A DNA stretch of 15,769 nt from Caenicola sp034331105 (GTDB taxonomy: Bacteria > Synergistota > Synergistia > Synergistales > Synergistaceae). The notes under the pieces are model-generated. The model searched no databases. It had not been told where the DNA came from and saw nothing but the letters and a program-made list of their open reading frames with translations. The position numbers and the translations under genes were made by a program. Of this stretch, positions 6,747-15,408 are shown piece by piece (positions within the stretch are counted from its first letter, which is position 1; each line of letters opens with the position of its first letter). The stretch covers positions 1 to 15,769 of the forward strand of contig JAXQGB010000003.1 in NCBI GenBank assembly GCA_034331105.1. The letters run 5' to 3'.

Positions 6747-8807
6747 CTATTTTAAAAGACTGAAATCTCCAACAAGCAGGAAGAAATCCTGACACTTTTT
6801 AAGAAGCGCCAGCCTGTTGTTCCTCAGAGAAATATCATCGTCCATAACAAGGACGTCGTTGAAAAACTGTGCTATTACCGGAGCAAGCTCAGCAAGTACC
6901 GAGGCGAGCTTTTCCCAGTCAAACTTGTCTACGGATACCCTGGCATCTCCTTCAAGCACAAGCAGCTTCTCATAGAGCTGTTTTTCTGAGGGTTCGACCA
7001 GTTTTGACAGATCCACCTCACCCGGAGCACTTCCTGATTTATTCAGCAGGTTTTTCACCCTTACCGCAGCTGTTATGAGATCTGTAAACCAGACTTCATC
7101 GCTTCTTTTTTCAAGAGTCTCCGCCATTCTGAAAGCCTGAAGCGGGCGATTTGAAATAGTCTGAAGGACAAGTTCGACAACTTCATGCCTGAATCCTTTT
7201 TCCCTCAGCTGGACCTGAAGGCGCAGACGCACAAACGACCTTATTTTTTCCATCGTATCGCTGTCCATGCCAAAAGCAGATGCTGACTTTTCAAGGAGCT
7301 TGTTCAGGTCGATATCAAGCGGCATGCCCCAGATGATCTCGTTTATACATCTCGCAGCCCTGCGAAGGCCGTAAGGATCCTGGGAAGATGTGGGCTCGAG
7401 CCCGATCTTGTATATCGCTGCCAGAGTATCGGCCCGGTCTGCCAGACCTATAAGAGCTCCTGTAACTCCGGAAGGGATGCTGTCTCCGGCAAACCTGGGA
7501 AGATACTGTTCGTAAAGGGCAAGTGCAACTTCTTGGGATTCCCCTGATTTTTTTGCATATTCCCGTCCCATGACTCCCTGAACATCAGCAAATTCGTAGA
7601 CCATGCTTGTAACAAGGTCTGCCTTTGCAAGAACGGCAGCCCTTTCAACAACATCTCTTTTGCCGGCAAGTGAGAGCTCGTCAGTCAGCCAGAGAGCAAG
7701 CGCTTTTGTCCTCTGGACCTTGTCGTAGACAGAACCGAGCTGTTCCTGATAAGTTACGGACTTAAGCTCGTTTGCCAGATCGTCCAGAGACTTCTGCAGG
7801 TCCTCTTTCCAGAAGAAGGCTGCATCATAAAGCCTTGCCCTGAGGACTCTCTCGTTGCCTTCCCTAACTACCTTCATGTCTTTCGCCTTGTTGTTGCTGA
7901 CACCGACAAAATTGGCCATCAGTTTTCCGTCCTTGTTCCTTACGGGGAAATACCTCTGGTTCTTTGCCATCGAAAGAACAAGCACCTCTTCAGGAATTTC
8001 AAGGAAATCCTTATCGAAGCTTCCGTAGAAAACAACAGGGTACTCGTTGAGATGTACATTTTCTTCAAGGAGGGCGGGATCAACTTCGACCCTTGCTCCA
8101 AGTTCCTTCTCAACTTCAGCTATCCCGCCGAGTATCATGCTTTTTCTCTCTTCAGGATCAGTTATCACAAAATTGTTTTTCATTGCCTTTTTGTATTCGG
8201 AAGGATCTTTGATCAGTATCGAACATGCCCCCATGAACCTGTGGCCTCTTGTGCAATTTCCGCTTCTTACTTTTCCGAACTCTACATTAATGAGCGATCC
8301 TCCGTAGAGGGCAATTATCCACCTTACAGGGCGGGCAAAACGGACAGTCGGATCAGCCCAGTACATGCTCTTCTGAAAAGATAGTTTCTTAAGTATTTTG
8401 TCAAGTATATTAGGAAGGACAAGCTCTGTAGACTGCCCCATTTCTCTTTTTTCTGCAACTACATACTCAGCCCCGTTGATCTCCTGTACCTTGAGGTCTG
8501 AAACATCGACTCCCCTGCTGCGGGCAAATCCTTCAGCAGCTTTGGTCGGCTTCCCTTCCCCGTCAAAGGCCTGGGTCTTTAGCGGGCCCTTTGATATCTC
8601 TACACTGTCTTTCTGCGTATCAGCAAGATCGCTGACAGTCAACACAAACCTTCGCGGCGTGCACTCGACTTTTATGCCGGAATAGCCAATATGGGCTGCG
8701 GCGAGCTCCTCTTTCGCGAATGAGGAGAGGTCGGCCAAAGCCTTGGGCATAAAACGCGCGGGGATCTCTTCTGTTCCTATTTCAAAAAGAAGGTCTTTTG
8801 CGGACAT
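6747..8807 (-). CDS. glyS: Glycine--tRNA ligase, beta subunit
   Basis: This is the beta chain of the bacterial alpha2beta2 glycyl-tRNA synthetase; it supplies tRNA recognition and parts needed for charging tRNA-Gly with glycine in the cytoplasm. The 686-residue length is typical. The N-terminus LLFEIGTEEIPARFMP is the family signature, and ARPVRWIIALYGG is another conserved block (about residue 157). The C-terminal region, about the last 100 residues, resembles the anticodon-binding helical domain and contains the conserved FFNDVLVM segment. The ATG (8807-8805) overlaps the glyQ stop by one base (TAATG). AGGAGG inside the 3' end of glyQ lies 9 bases upstream, so the two subunits are probably made in coupled amounts. 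Nothing is truncated or missing. Confidence 0.97.
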   Translation of the reverse strand: MSAKDLLFEIGTEEIPARFMPKALADLSSFAKEELAAAHIGYSGIKVECTPRRFVLTVSDLADTQKDSVEISKGPLKTQAFDGEGKPTKAAEGFARSRGVDVSDLKVQEINGAEYVVAEKREMGQSTELVLPNILDKILKKLSFQKSMYWADPTVRFARPVRWIIALYGGSLINVEFGKVRSGNCTRGHRFMGACSILIKDPSEYKKAMKNNFVITDPEERKSMILGGIAEVEKELGARVEVDPALLEENVHLNEYPVVFYGSFDKDFLEIPEEVLVLSMAKNQRYFPVRNKDGKLMANFVGVSNNKAKDMKVVREGNERVLRARLYDAAFFWKEDLQKSLDDLANELKSVTYQEQLGSVYDKVQRTKALALWLTDELSLAGKRDVVERAAVLAKADLVTSMVYEFADVQGVMGREYAKKSGESQEVALALYEQYLPRFAGDSIPSGVTGALIGLADRADTLAAIYKIGLEPTSSQDPYGLRRAARCINEIIWGMPLDIDLNKLLEKSASAFGMDSDTMEKIRSFVRLRLQVQLREKGFRHEVVELVLQTISNRPLQAFRMAETLEKRSDEVWFTDLITAAVRVKNLLNKSGSAPGEVDLSKLVEPSEKQLYEKLLVLEGDARVSVDKFDWEKLASVLAELAPVIAQFFNDVLVMDDDISLRNNRLALLKKCQDFFLLVGDFSLLK

Positions 8808-9712
8808 TATTTTGCGCCTCCTTCAGCTTTTTCAAATTTGTCGAATTTCCCTTTAAGGGGGTGCCCCAGTGCTTCTCTCTGTTCAAGATAAGCCTGGCAG
8901 CAGGCGCTTGCAATTGCCCTGACCCTGCCGATGTAGCCTGTGCGCTCCGTAACGCTTATCGCATTTCTTGCATCAAGAAGGTTGAAGGAGTGTGAGCACT
9001 TCAGGACATAGTCGTAAGCAGGAAGGACAAGTCCATTTTCAAGTATCTTTTTTGATTCGGCTTCGTACATGCCGAAGAGCTGAAAAAGCATTTCGGTGCT
9101 TGCCACTTCAAAATTGTATGTCGAATGCTCGACCTCGCCTTTATGGTGGACATCGCCGTATTTTACGTTTCCGACCCATTCAAGGTCATATACGTTGTCG
9201 ACCTTCTGGACGAACATCGCGATACGTTCGATGCCGTAGGTAAGCTCAGCAGGGACTACATCCATATCCAGGGAGCCCATTTGCTGGAAATATGTGAACT
9301 GCGTAACTTCCATTCCATCAAGCCATACTTCCCATCCAAGCCCCCAAGCTCCGGTAGTTGGATTTTCCCAGTCGTCTTCAACAAATCTGATATCATGCTC
9401 TGCAGGATCTATTCCAAGCACCTTAAGGCTCTCAAGATACATCTCCTGAATATTGTCAGGTGCAGGCTGTATTATTACCTGGTACTGGTAATAATGCTGC
9501 AGTCTGTTGGGGTTTTCCCCGTACCTGCCGTCAGTGGGCCTTCTTGAAGGCTCTACGTAAGCAACGCGCCATGGTTCGGGGCCAAGCACCCTCAGTGTTG
9601 TAGCCGGATTCATAGTGCCAGCGCCTACTTCAATATCGTACGGCTGCTGGATGACACATCCCTGTGATGCCCAAAAACTTTCCAGGCGCATTATAATTTC
9701 TTGAAAATTCAC
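8807..9712 (-). CDS. glyQ: Glycine--tRNA ligase, alpha subunit
   Basis: This is the catalytic class II subunit that activates glycine as glycyl-adenylate and pairs with GlyS. At 301 residues it has normal length. The N-terminal sequence FWASQGCVIQQPYD (13-26) and GAGTMNPATTLRVLGPEPW (30-48) are near-invariant in the family. The motif 2 region (about 48-80) includes VEPSRRPTDGRYGENPNR. The start codon is GTG (9712-9710), with AGGAGG (9727-9722) 9 bases upstream, which supports this start. The gene follows recO by 47 bases. No T-box leader can be fitted into that gap, so glycine-dependent control is not apparent here and expression likely comes from the upstream operon. The stop codon overlaps the glyS start. 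Confidence 0.97.
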   Translation of the reverse strand: MNFQEIIMRLESFWASQGCVIQQPYDIEVGAGTMNPATTLRVLGPEPWRVAYVEPSRRPTDGRYGENPNRLQHYYQYQVIIQPAPDNIQEMYLESLKVLGIDPAEHDIRFVEDDWENPTTGAWGLGWEVWLDGMEVTQFTYFQQMGSLDMDVVPAELTYGIERIAMFVQKVDNVYDLEWVGNVKYGDVHHKGEVEHSTYNFEVASTEMLFQLFGMYEAESKKILENGLVLPAYDYVLKCSHSFNLLDARNAISVTERTGYIGRVRAIASACCQAYLEQREALGHPLKGKFDKFEKAEGGAK

Positions 9713-9759
9713 TCTCTGCTGCCTCCTTCAGATAGCTCAAAAACTATATTTGATGAATT

Positions 9760-10485
9760 TTAATCCATATCAGTGAAAAAAGTAACCAGTTTTTTCAACT
9801 CATCATTATATAAAGACGATTTTTCCTGTGATCCTGACCACTCAATAAATTTATCGTGGTTCAAAAGAGCGGCAAACCTGAGGGATTTGAGATCTTCAGC
9901 ATTAAGGTCAGCCTTATTTGTACCGTAACAGGAGGGACATATCAGACCGTCGTTGGTCCACCTTGCCCCTGCTTCAAGTTTTGAACCGCAATTTACACAA
10001 TACTGAAGTGATGGCCCAAGGCCTGCCTCTTTCAGCAGCCTCCATGTAAACCTGTACTCAACTATGTCTACCGGGCAGTTTTCCTTTATCAATAGTATAC
10101 ATGACCACAACAACGTAAGGATATTATTGCTTTCATGTCCGACCATAAGGGTCTTGGAAAGTCTTTTGTATAACTTCAGTGCTGATTTCAATTTTTCCGC
10201 TGAAGATCTTAGAGAGATAAAGTCTTCCTTCACATCAGCTCCCTGCAGATACAGCCTTGCCGGACTCTGATAAAGTTCGAACTCCGCCCATACAAGAGGT
10301 TCTATGGCACCGCCAAACCTGCACTTGGTTTTTGATGCAGGTGCGCTTACCCAAATTGGCCCCATGTCCCTTAAAAAAAGCAGAAGGGATTGCCCCTCTC
10401 CTGAGGAATCCCTTCTCTGCAAGACAGTTCCCACATTCTTATAATACCCCTGAGGAAGCTTATCTGTTTCGAACGATGATATCAA
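9760..10485 (-). CDS. recO: DNA repair protein RecO
   Basis: RecO anneals single strands and, with RecR, loads RecA onto SSB-coated DNA during gap repair. The protein is 241 residues long. The N-terminal part (about 15-85) fits the OB fold, with VGTVLQRRDSSGEGQSLLLF aligning to the usual first strands after a short 16-residue extension. The helical C-terminal domain carries a zinc-finger pattern with Cys163, Cys166, Cys183 and Cys186 (CVNC and CPSC). The start is TTG (10485-10483), overlapping the TGA stop of era; a weak GGGG lies about 8 bases upstream. Position between era and glyQ is the standard one and supports the call, because RecO sequences are poorly conserved. A later GTG at the VGTVL segment is a possible alternative start but would remove the extension. 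Confidence 0.9.
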   Translation of the reverse strand: MISSFETDKLPQGYYKNVGTVLQRRDSSGEGQSLLLFLRDMGPIWVSAPASKTKCRFGGAIEPLVWAEFELYQSPARLYLQGADVKEDFISLRSSAEKLKSALKLYKRLSKTLMVGHESNNILTLLWSCILLIKENCPVDIVEYRFTWRLLKEAGLGPSLQYCVNCGSKLEAGARWTNDGLICPSCYGTNKADLNAEDLKSLRFAALLNHDKFIEWSGSQEKSSLYNDELKKLVTFFTDMD

Positions 10486-11420
10486 AAACTATACCCCAGT
10501 CGCCGCAGTTCTTCCTGTGACTTTCTCCAACCCGGCTTGACCTTTACCCACAACTGAAGATATATCGGATAACCAAACTTCTCTTCAAGCTCTTTCCTTG
10601 CAGCCATTCCTATCGTTTTAAGCTTTGCTCCGGATCTTCCGATTATTATTGCCTTCTGGCCCTCACGGTCAACTATTATAGTGGCTCTGATCTCACAGGT
10701 CTTGAGCTCCGGGTACTCTTCGGGACTTTTGAACTCCTCTACCACGACGGCAGTTCCGTGGGGAACTTCCTGATCGGTAAAATTCAATATTTTTTCCCTT
10801 ATCACCTCGGCAGCCAGGAACCGTTCTGTTGTATCCATGAGCATATCTGCCGGGTATATTGGAGGCTGCATCGGAAGCATTCCGCTTAAAGTCTCAATAA
10901 ATACATCCATGTTTGTTCCTTTTTTTGCAGAGAGCGGGACTACAGAGGCTGGAGTGATCCTCGTCTCGTACATTTCCACAGTCTTCCAGAAAACTTCCTG
11001 GTCAGAAAACTTGTCGATCTTATTAACGGCCAGAACTACCGGGACACTGCAATTGGAAAGGAATTCCAATATAAGCTCTTCTTTTTCTCCGATCGTACGA
11101 TCCCCGGCTTCAACTACCAAACAGACCAGATCGACCTGTGAAAGGGTTTTAGACGCCTCTTTCACCATAAAGTCTCCAAGAACATGCTTAGGCTTATGTA
11201 TTCCGGGAGTGTCTACAAATATGATCTGTTCCTTCTCAGTGGTCAATATGCAGCGTATCGCATTCCTCGTCGTCTGAGGTTTGGATGAGACAGCCGCGAC
11301 CTTTTCTTTCAAGAGCGTATTGATTATTGAAGACTTGCCAACGTTAGGACGTCCGAGAAGCGCAACGAAACCGCATCTGTACTCCTGATCTTCATTTTTA
11401 ATGTTATTGTTTGTCATCAT
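10482..11420 (-). CDS. era: GTPase Era
   Basis: Era is an essential GTPase that binds the 3' end of 16S rRNA and helps 30S subunit maturation. All G motifs are visible: G1 GRPNVGKS (23-30), Thr51 in the switch I PQTTR (G2), G3 DTPG (70-73), G4 NKID (133-136) and G5 SAK (164-166). The C-terminal KH RNA-binding domain is recognised by IIIGRSGAKLKTIG (258-271) and the terminal VKVKPGWR. Length of 312 residues is typical. Translation probably starts at the first of two adjacent ATGs (11420), 6 bases after GGAG. This start lies inside the end of cdd (17-base overlap), and the stop overlaps recO, so it is a tightly coupled member of the operon together with the rRNA-processing gene ybeY. Confidence 0.97.
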   Translation of the reverse strand: MMTNNNIKNEDQEYRCGFVALLGRPNVGKSSIINTLLKEKVAAVSSKPQTTRNAIRCILTTEKEQIIFVDTPGIHKPKHVLGDFMVKEASKTLSQVDLVCLVVEAGDRTIGEKEELILEFLSNCSVPVVLAVNKIDKFSDQEVFWKTVEMYETRITPASVVPLSAKKGTNMDVFIETLSGMLPMQPPIYPADMLMDTTERFLAAEVIREKILNFTDQEVPHGTAVVVEEFKSPEEYPELKTCEIRATIIVDREGQKAIIIGRSGAKLKTIGMAARKELEEKFGYPIYLQLWVKVKPGWRKSQEELRRLGYSF

Positions 11421-11841
11421 TAGTCTCTCCTTTCCCGGAGAACTTAAACTGCAGCGGAAGCAGATCGCTTAGCCTGTAGATCACCGGTCTTCCATCCTCT
11501 TCGAGCACGACAGACATATCGCTGTTAAACTCAGCAAGAAACTGTCTGCAGGCTCCGCAAGGGGGACAAAGCTTTCCTTCACTGCCTCCCGAAATAGCGA
11601 TCGCTACAGGCTTGAGACGGCCCTCCCTTACTGCTGTCGTCATTGCATTTCTTTCCGCGCAGATCGAAAGCCCTAAGCTGCCGTTTTCAACGTTGCATCC
11701 GGATACTACACTTCCATCTTCAAAGAGTATAGCTGCCCCTACATGAAAAGAGGAGTAAGGCACATATGCATAGTTGGCTGACCTCTTTGCTTCATTCAAA
11801 AGGGACTTTGCGTCAAAATTTCTCTCTTCAGGATCTTTCAT
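11404..11841 (-). CDS. cdd: Cytidine deaminase
   Basis: This enzyme hydrolytically deaminates cytidine and deoxycytidine to uridine and deoxyuridine for pyrimidine salvage. With the start at ATG 11841-11839 the protein has 146 residues, the normal size of the small homotetrameric class. Zinc and catalytic residues are present: Cys61 and Glu63 in SICAERNAM, and Cys95 and Cys98 in CPPCGACRQ. Substrate-binding YVPYSSFHVGAA (26-37) is also conserved. The reading frame is open further upstream to 11931, but that 30-residue extension has no homology expected of the family and overlaps ybeY. The chosen ATG has GAAGG 8 bases upstream and overlaps ybeY by only 14 bases. The C-terminal tail overlaps era by 17 bases. 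In Firmicutes dgkA usually sits between ybeY and cdd; here it is absent. Confidence 0.94.
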   Translation of the reverse strand: MKDPEERNFDAKSLLNEAKRSANYAYVPYSSFHVGAAILFEDGSVVSGCNVENGSLGLSICAERNAMTTAVREGRLKPVAIAISGGSEGKLCPPCGACRQFLAEFNSDMSVVLEEDGRPVIYRLSDLLPLQFKFSGKGETNDDKQ

Positions 11842-12346
11842 ATCCGGCACCTTCTTTCCTAAAAAACTGATCGACCATTCTATCCTGCTCCATCCACATC
11901 TTACGCTCCGAATCTTTATCATAATGATCATACCCTATCAGATGCAGGAGACCGTGAGACATTACCAGTACAAGTTCTTCTGTAAAGCTTTTATTATTTT
12001 CATCGGCATTCTCTGATATTTTATCAGGACATATCACTATGTCGCCAAGGGGCAGGCATTCCCAGTCCGAAGGAGGTATGAAGCGTGAATCTTCTTCCCA
12101 CAAAGGAAATGACAAAATATCTGTAGACGAATCGATCTCCCTGTAAGTCAGATTCAGTTCCCTTATCCTTTCAGGATCAACAATAGAAAGAGATATCTCA
12201 GCGCACCCGCACTCCTCCGAAAAATTCTCCTCGTTGTTAAGGACGGATGCATAAAGGGCTTCTATCCTCTTTAGGAAATCGTCCGTGTCATAATTGATCC
12301 TGTCTGTTATAAGCTCTTTTCCTTCAACAGTTATCTTTATTATCAT
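11828..12346 (-). CDS. ybeY: Endoribonuclease YbeY (rRNA maturation factor)
   Basis: YbeY is a zinc-dependent single-strand endoribonuclease involved in 16S rRNA 3'-end maturation and 70S quality control. The protein has 172 residues. The signature metal motif is HGLLHLIGYDH with His131, His135 and His141 (H-x3-H-x5-H). The upstream conserved block LTYREIDSSTDILSFP (66-81) and GDIVIC (101-106) also match the family. The ATG overlaps the stop of pgpH in an ATGA arrangement (4-base overlap). The 3' end overlaps cdd by 14 bases. The order phoH, pgpH, ybeY is strongly conserved across bacteria and supports a shared role with Era in ribosome assembly. Confidence 0.96.
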   Translation of the reverse strand: MIIKITVEGKELITDRINYDTDDFLKRIEALYASVLNNEENFSEECGCAEISLSIVDPERIRELNLTYREIDSSTDILSFPLWEEDSRFIPPSDWECLPLGDIVICPDKISENADENNKSFTEELVLVMSHGLLHLIGYDHYDKDSERKMWMEQDRMVDQFFRKEGAGYERS

Positions 12347-14415
12347 TTGGCACCCGGCTGTCCCTTCTTTTCGGCAGCTGCCCTGATAGACGCGGATATC
12401 TCTTTTACCTCGCGTGAATGGTATGTTGACCTCAAAATTTCAATGAAAGATGATTCTATCACCGCCATCTCTCGCATAGTAAAGTCTACGTCCCTCAGCT
12501 GTCCGGCATCGATCTTCTGTTTTGTGACATTTTGTACAAGAATTCTGAGATCACGAATGTTTTCAAATGATTTATTTTTTGCCTTGACAGCAGCCTCAAC
12601 AGAATCTGCAAGCATAACAAGAGCAGTCTCCCTTGACTGGGGGCTGGGACCGGGATACCGGAACTGTTCCTCTGTAGTGTTTTCATCAAGAGAAAGAGCC
12701 TTTTCATAAAAATACTTTTGGACTGTTGTCCCGTGATGCTCGGCGATAAATCTTCTGAGCGTCTTTGGAAGCTTCGTCTCTTCAGCTATATCCAGGCCGT
12801 CACGCACATGGGAAATGAGCACAAGTCCAGAAAGTGAAGGAGAGAGCTCATCATGGATATTTTCTCCGCGCATCTGGTTTTCAACAAAATATTTTGGATT
12901 TTTTAACTTCCCTATATCGTGGTAGTAAGCTCCTGCTTTAACCAGCAGTCCGTTCATCATGAGTTTGTCCGCGGCTGCTTCAGCCATGGTCCCGACCATT
13001 AATGTATGGTGATAAGTCCCGGGCGCTTCGATCTGAAGCCTCTTGAGAAGGGGCTGTGATGGATGGCTGAGCTCAAGAAGGCGCAGAGGGGAGATAACAT
13101 CAAAAAGATTTTCCCAGATCGGCAAAAGGGCAATGACCACAGTACTCCAAAAAAGGCTGAAAACAAGAGAGAGGATGGGCAACTGATAAGTATAAAACAA
13201 CCCTAGCCCCCAGTGGACAGCTATTGAAACTGCCCCAAGACATAGCCCTAAAAAGAACAGGTTTCTCCAGATAGTTACCCTGTGGTTTGGTGGGTCAAGG
13301 AAAAGGATCCTGCCTATGCCAGCAGAGAAAGATGCCAGAATGCACCCAAGCGCCACGATACCGGGATTGGTGCCAAAAGCTATCATAACACTGATGATAC
13401 CGCCGCCCATTACGATGTGGTACGAGAGAGAGACAGGAACTGTCAGACAGAGCCAGCCGGTCATACCTAAAACAGCCATTGAATACCCTCCTGTCCTGGC
13501 AAACATAAGTTCGAGCGACCATGACACAGCAAGGATGACCGAAATGTATAACCACTGGCGGAAAGACAGCTTCTCCTTAAGGCCGTTCTCTATCCAGACA
13601 GGCCAGAAGCTCCAAAGTATGATCGCGCCAAGTATAAAGATCAGATGTTTAAATGGGAACCTGGAATCGGGATATCCCTGAGATTCAAGTAATTTTGCAA
13701 GAGAGGGCGTCACTACCTGGCCTTTTTGGACAAGCACCTCTCCCGGACGTATCTCCCTTACCACGGGAGGTATCTGTACCGCTACATCGTCCCTCAGTCT
13801 CGAAGCCATCTCTGAATCACTGTTTAGTGAGGGATTTAGTATCTTGTCCAATATCTGGAAGGCAACATTCTTGTCTGACTGTGTAAGCCTGACTGCGGAG
13901 AGCTCTTTCCATATCAGCTCTGTCTGTTCTTCCCTGTTCTGGGACTTACTCCTGATTTTTTCAGAAATACTTATGACAGTGCCAACTATATTGCTCTGGG
14001 TAAGTTTTGGGAGCCCTGAAAAAAGTGCTAAAAGAGGATTCTGCAGGACCAAGGAATAATCTCCGGACTTTAGGAGCTCGATCTTCGTGGCGACCTCGGA
14101 GGCGATCTTTTCGTCCTGGACCATGACGTCGATAATGCGGGAAGCAGCTCTCTGACGAAGTTCCAGTGTAGCTGCCCTGTCTTCATACCTTGAGGAAGTG
14201 AGGGCAAAATATGTTTTTGCCGAAGTGTGTCCTATACGATAATTTTCAAGCCTGTCAAATACAAACCAGTTGCTTATGATAAGCATAGAAGCAACAGCAA
14301 GCAGTATAACCCTGAAGGCGATGTACTGTTTGTTGGAAGCTTTAAGTTCAAGATTCGTCTTAAAATGAGATATAAATTTTTTAATTGATGTCTGGCGCTT
14401 TTCTCCGTTGTTCAT
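12343..14415 (-). CDS. pgpH: 7TMR-HD family membrane phosphodiesterase, PgpH-type (cyclic-di-AMP hydrolase)
   Basis: Family members hydrolyse cyclic di-AMP with a cytoplasmic HD domain. The layout here is: one membrane helix at about 32-53, an extracytoplasmic 7TMR-HDED-type domain (about 55-250), a cluster of further membrane helices (about 254-440), then the HD domain. Active-site residues include His469/His470 in TYHHTLMVG, His499-Asp500 in YYHDIGKLKNPKYF, a downstream HHG (AEHHGTT) and a late Asp in MLADSVEAA. The length of 690 residues is in the family range. The start overlaps phoH by 35 bases; the Shine-Dalgarno is weak, and no later Met occurs before residue 44, so coupling to phoH translation is likely. 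C-di-AMP activity is inferred from the family; a DisA-type synthase is not in the window. Confidence 0.9.
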   Translation of the reverse strand: MNNGEKRQTSIKKFISHFKTNLELKASNKQYIAFRVILLAVASMLIISNWFVFDRLENYRIGHTSAKTYFALTSSRYEDRAATLELRQRAASRIIDVMVQDEKIASEVATKIELLKSGDYSLVLQNPLLALFSGLPKLTQSNIVGTVISISEKIRSKSQNREEQTELIWKELSAVRLTQSDKNVAFQILDKILNPSLNSDSEMASRLRDDVAVQIPPVVREIRPGEVLVQKGQVVTPSLAKLLESQGYPDSRFPFKHLIFILGAIILWSFWPVWIENGLKEKLSFRQWLYISVILAVSWSLELMFARTGGYSMAVLGMTGWLCLTVPVSLSYHIVMGGGIISVMIAFGTNPGIVALGCILASFSAGIGRILFLDPPNHRVTIWRNLFFLGLCLGAVSIAVHWGLGLFYTYQLPILSLVFSLFWSTVVIALLPIWENLFDVISPLRLLELSHPSQPLLKRLQIEAPGTYHHTLMVGTMAEAAADKLMMNGLLVKAGAYYHDIGKLKNPKYFVENQMRGENIHDELSPSLSGLVLISHVRDGLDIAEETKLPKTLRRFIAEHHGTTVQKYFYEKALSLDENTTEEQFRYPGPSPQSRETALVMLADSVEAAVKAKNKSFENIRDLRILVQNVTKQKIDAGQLRDVDFTMREMAVIESSFIEILRSTYHSREVKEISASIRAAAEKKGQPGAK

Positions 14416-15394
14416 AATCTTCGTAAGCCCTCACTATCCGCTGTACGATCTCATGCCGGACAACGTCACGGTTGCTCAGTCTGATGAAAGCAATGCCGGG
14501 TATGTCGCTGAGAATGTTTTGTACAAGCTTCAGTCCTGATTCCTTGTTTGACGGAAGGTCGACCTGCGTAATGTCACCTGTCACCACGGCCTTGGATCCG
14601 AAGCCCAGTCGTGTCAGAAACATTTTCATCTGCTCCGGCGTAGTGTTCTGGGCCTCGTCAAGTATGATGAAACAGTCATTCATCGTCCTTCCCCTCATAT
14701 ATGCCAGCGGTGCCAGTTCTATGATCCCTTTTTCAAAATATCTGTTAAACTTTTCAGTTGGCAGAAGATCATAAAAGGCATCGTAGAGCGGTCTCAGATA
14801 AGGTTCTACTTTGTCCATGAGATCACCGGGCAGGTATCCGAGTCTCTCTCCCGCTTCCACTACCGGCCTTACAAGAACTATTCTGCTGACTTTGGCTGAT
14901 TTTAAAAATGCCACTGCCTGGGCTACTGCAAGATATGTCTTGCCGGTGCCTGCCGGCCCGATCGCAAAAGTCACATCATTTTCCCTTATCGCGCGTGTGT
15001 ATTCTTTTTGTCCGTTTGTGTAGGGACGTATAGGCTTCCCCCTGTTGCTTACGCAGACGACTTCATCGTATAGAGATTTTAAATTGACGCTCTCTCCAAG
15101 CCCTATCTGGTTCAGCCCATAACGTATCTCAGCGCCGGATAGTTTCTGTCCGTTCAGCGCAAGCTCCGCATATTGTGTAAGGAGGTTTTCAAGCCTTTTG
15201 ATCAGTTCTTCATCCTCGCCCTTTATCAAAAGGCTTGATCCCCTTGCAAATATCTTGACCGGAAAAGCCTGCTCTACCATACGAAGTATCTCTTCATGTC
15301 CCGCAAGAAGCTTCACAATTGACTCGTCGTGAGATGTGAGCGGAGTCAGGCTGTCTTCTGTCATTTTATTGTTAGTCTCTTCCGTTTCTATCAT
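14381..15394 (-). CDS. phoH: PhoH-like ATPase
   Basis: PhoH proteins are P-loop ATPases of uncertain physiological role, linked to RNA metabolism by their constant pairing with ybeY. An N-terminal KH-like region (about 45-75) precedes the ATPase core. The core has Walker A GPAGTGKT (146-153), the conserved VRPVVEAGERLGYLPGD (175-191), Walker B FIILDEAQN (242-250) and the sensor-like VVTGDITQVDLP. Full length is 337 residues. The start is uncertain: AAGGA directly abuts the ATG at 15394, leaving no spacer, and the next Met (residue 11, 15364) has only a poorly spaced purine run. The gene follows the nifU-like gene after 14 bases and overlaps pgpH by 35 bases, so it is part of one transcript. 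Confidence 0.95.
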   Translation of the reverse strand: MIETEETNNKMTEDSLTPLTSHDESIVKLLAGHEEILRMVEQAFPVKIFARGSSLLIKGEDEELIKRLENLLTQYAELALNGQKLSGAEIRYGLNQIGLGESVNLKSLYDEVVCVSNRGKPIRPYTNGQKEYTRAIRENDVTFAIGPAGTGKTYLAVAQAVAFLKSAKVSRIVLVRPVVEAGERLGYLPGDLMDKVEPYLRPLYDAFYDLLPTEKFNRYFEKGIIELAPLAYMRGRTMNDCFIILDEAQNTTPEQMKMFLTRLGFGSKAVVTGDITQVDLPSNKESGLKLVQNILSDIPGIAFIRLSNRDVVRHEIVQRIVRAYEDYEQRRKAPDIN

Positions 15395-15408
15395 TCCTTA
15401 AAAATAAA

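Noticed and set aside
9713..9759. T-box riboswitch upstream of glyQS
   Set aside because: The gap is only 47 bases, with no specifier stem, T-box sequence or terminator.
11842..11931. 30-residue N-terminal extension of cytidine deaminase
   Set aside because: It overlaps ybeY, adds sequence not expected of the family, and the ATG at 11841 has its own ribosome site at proper spacing.
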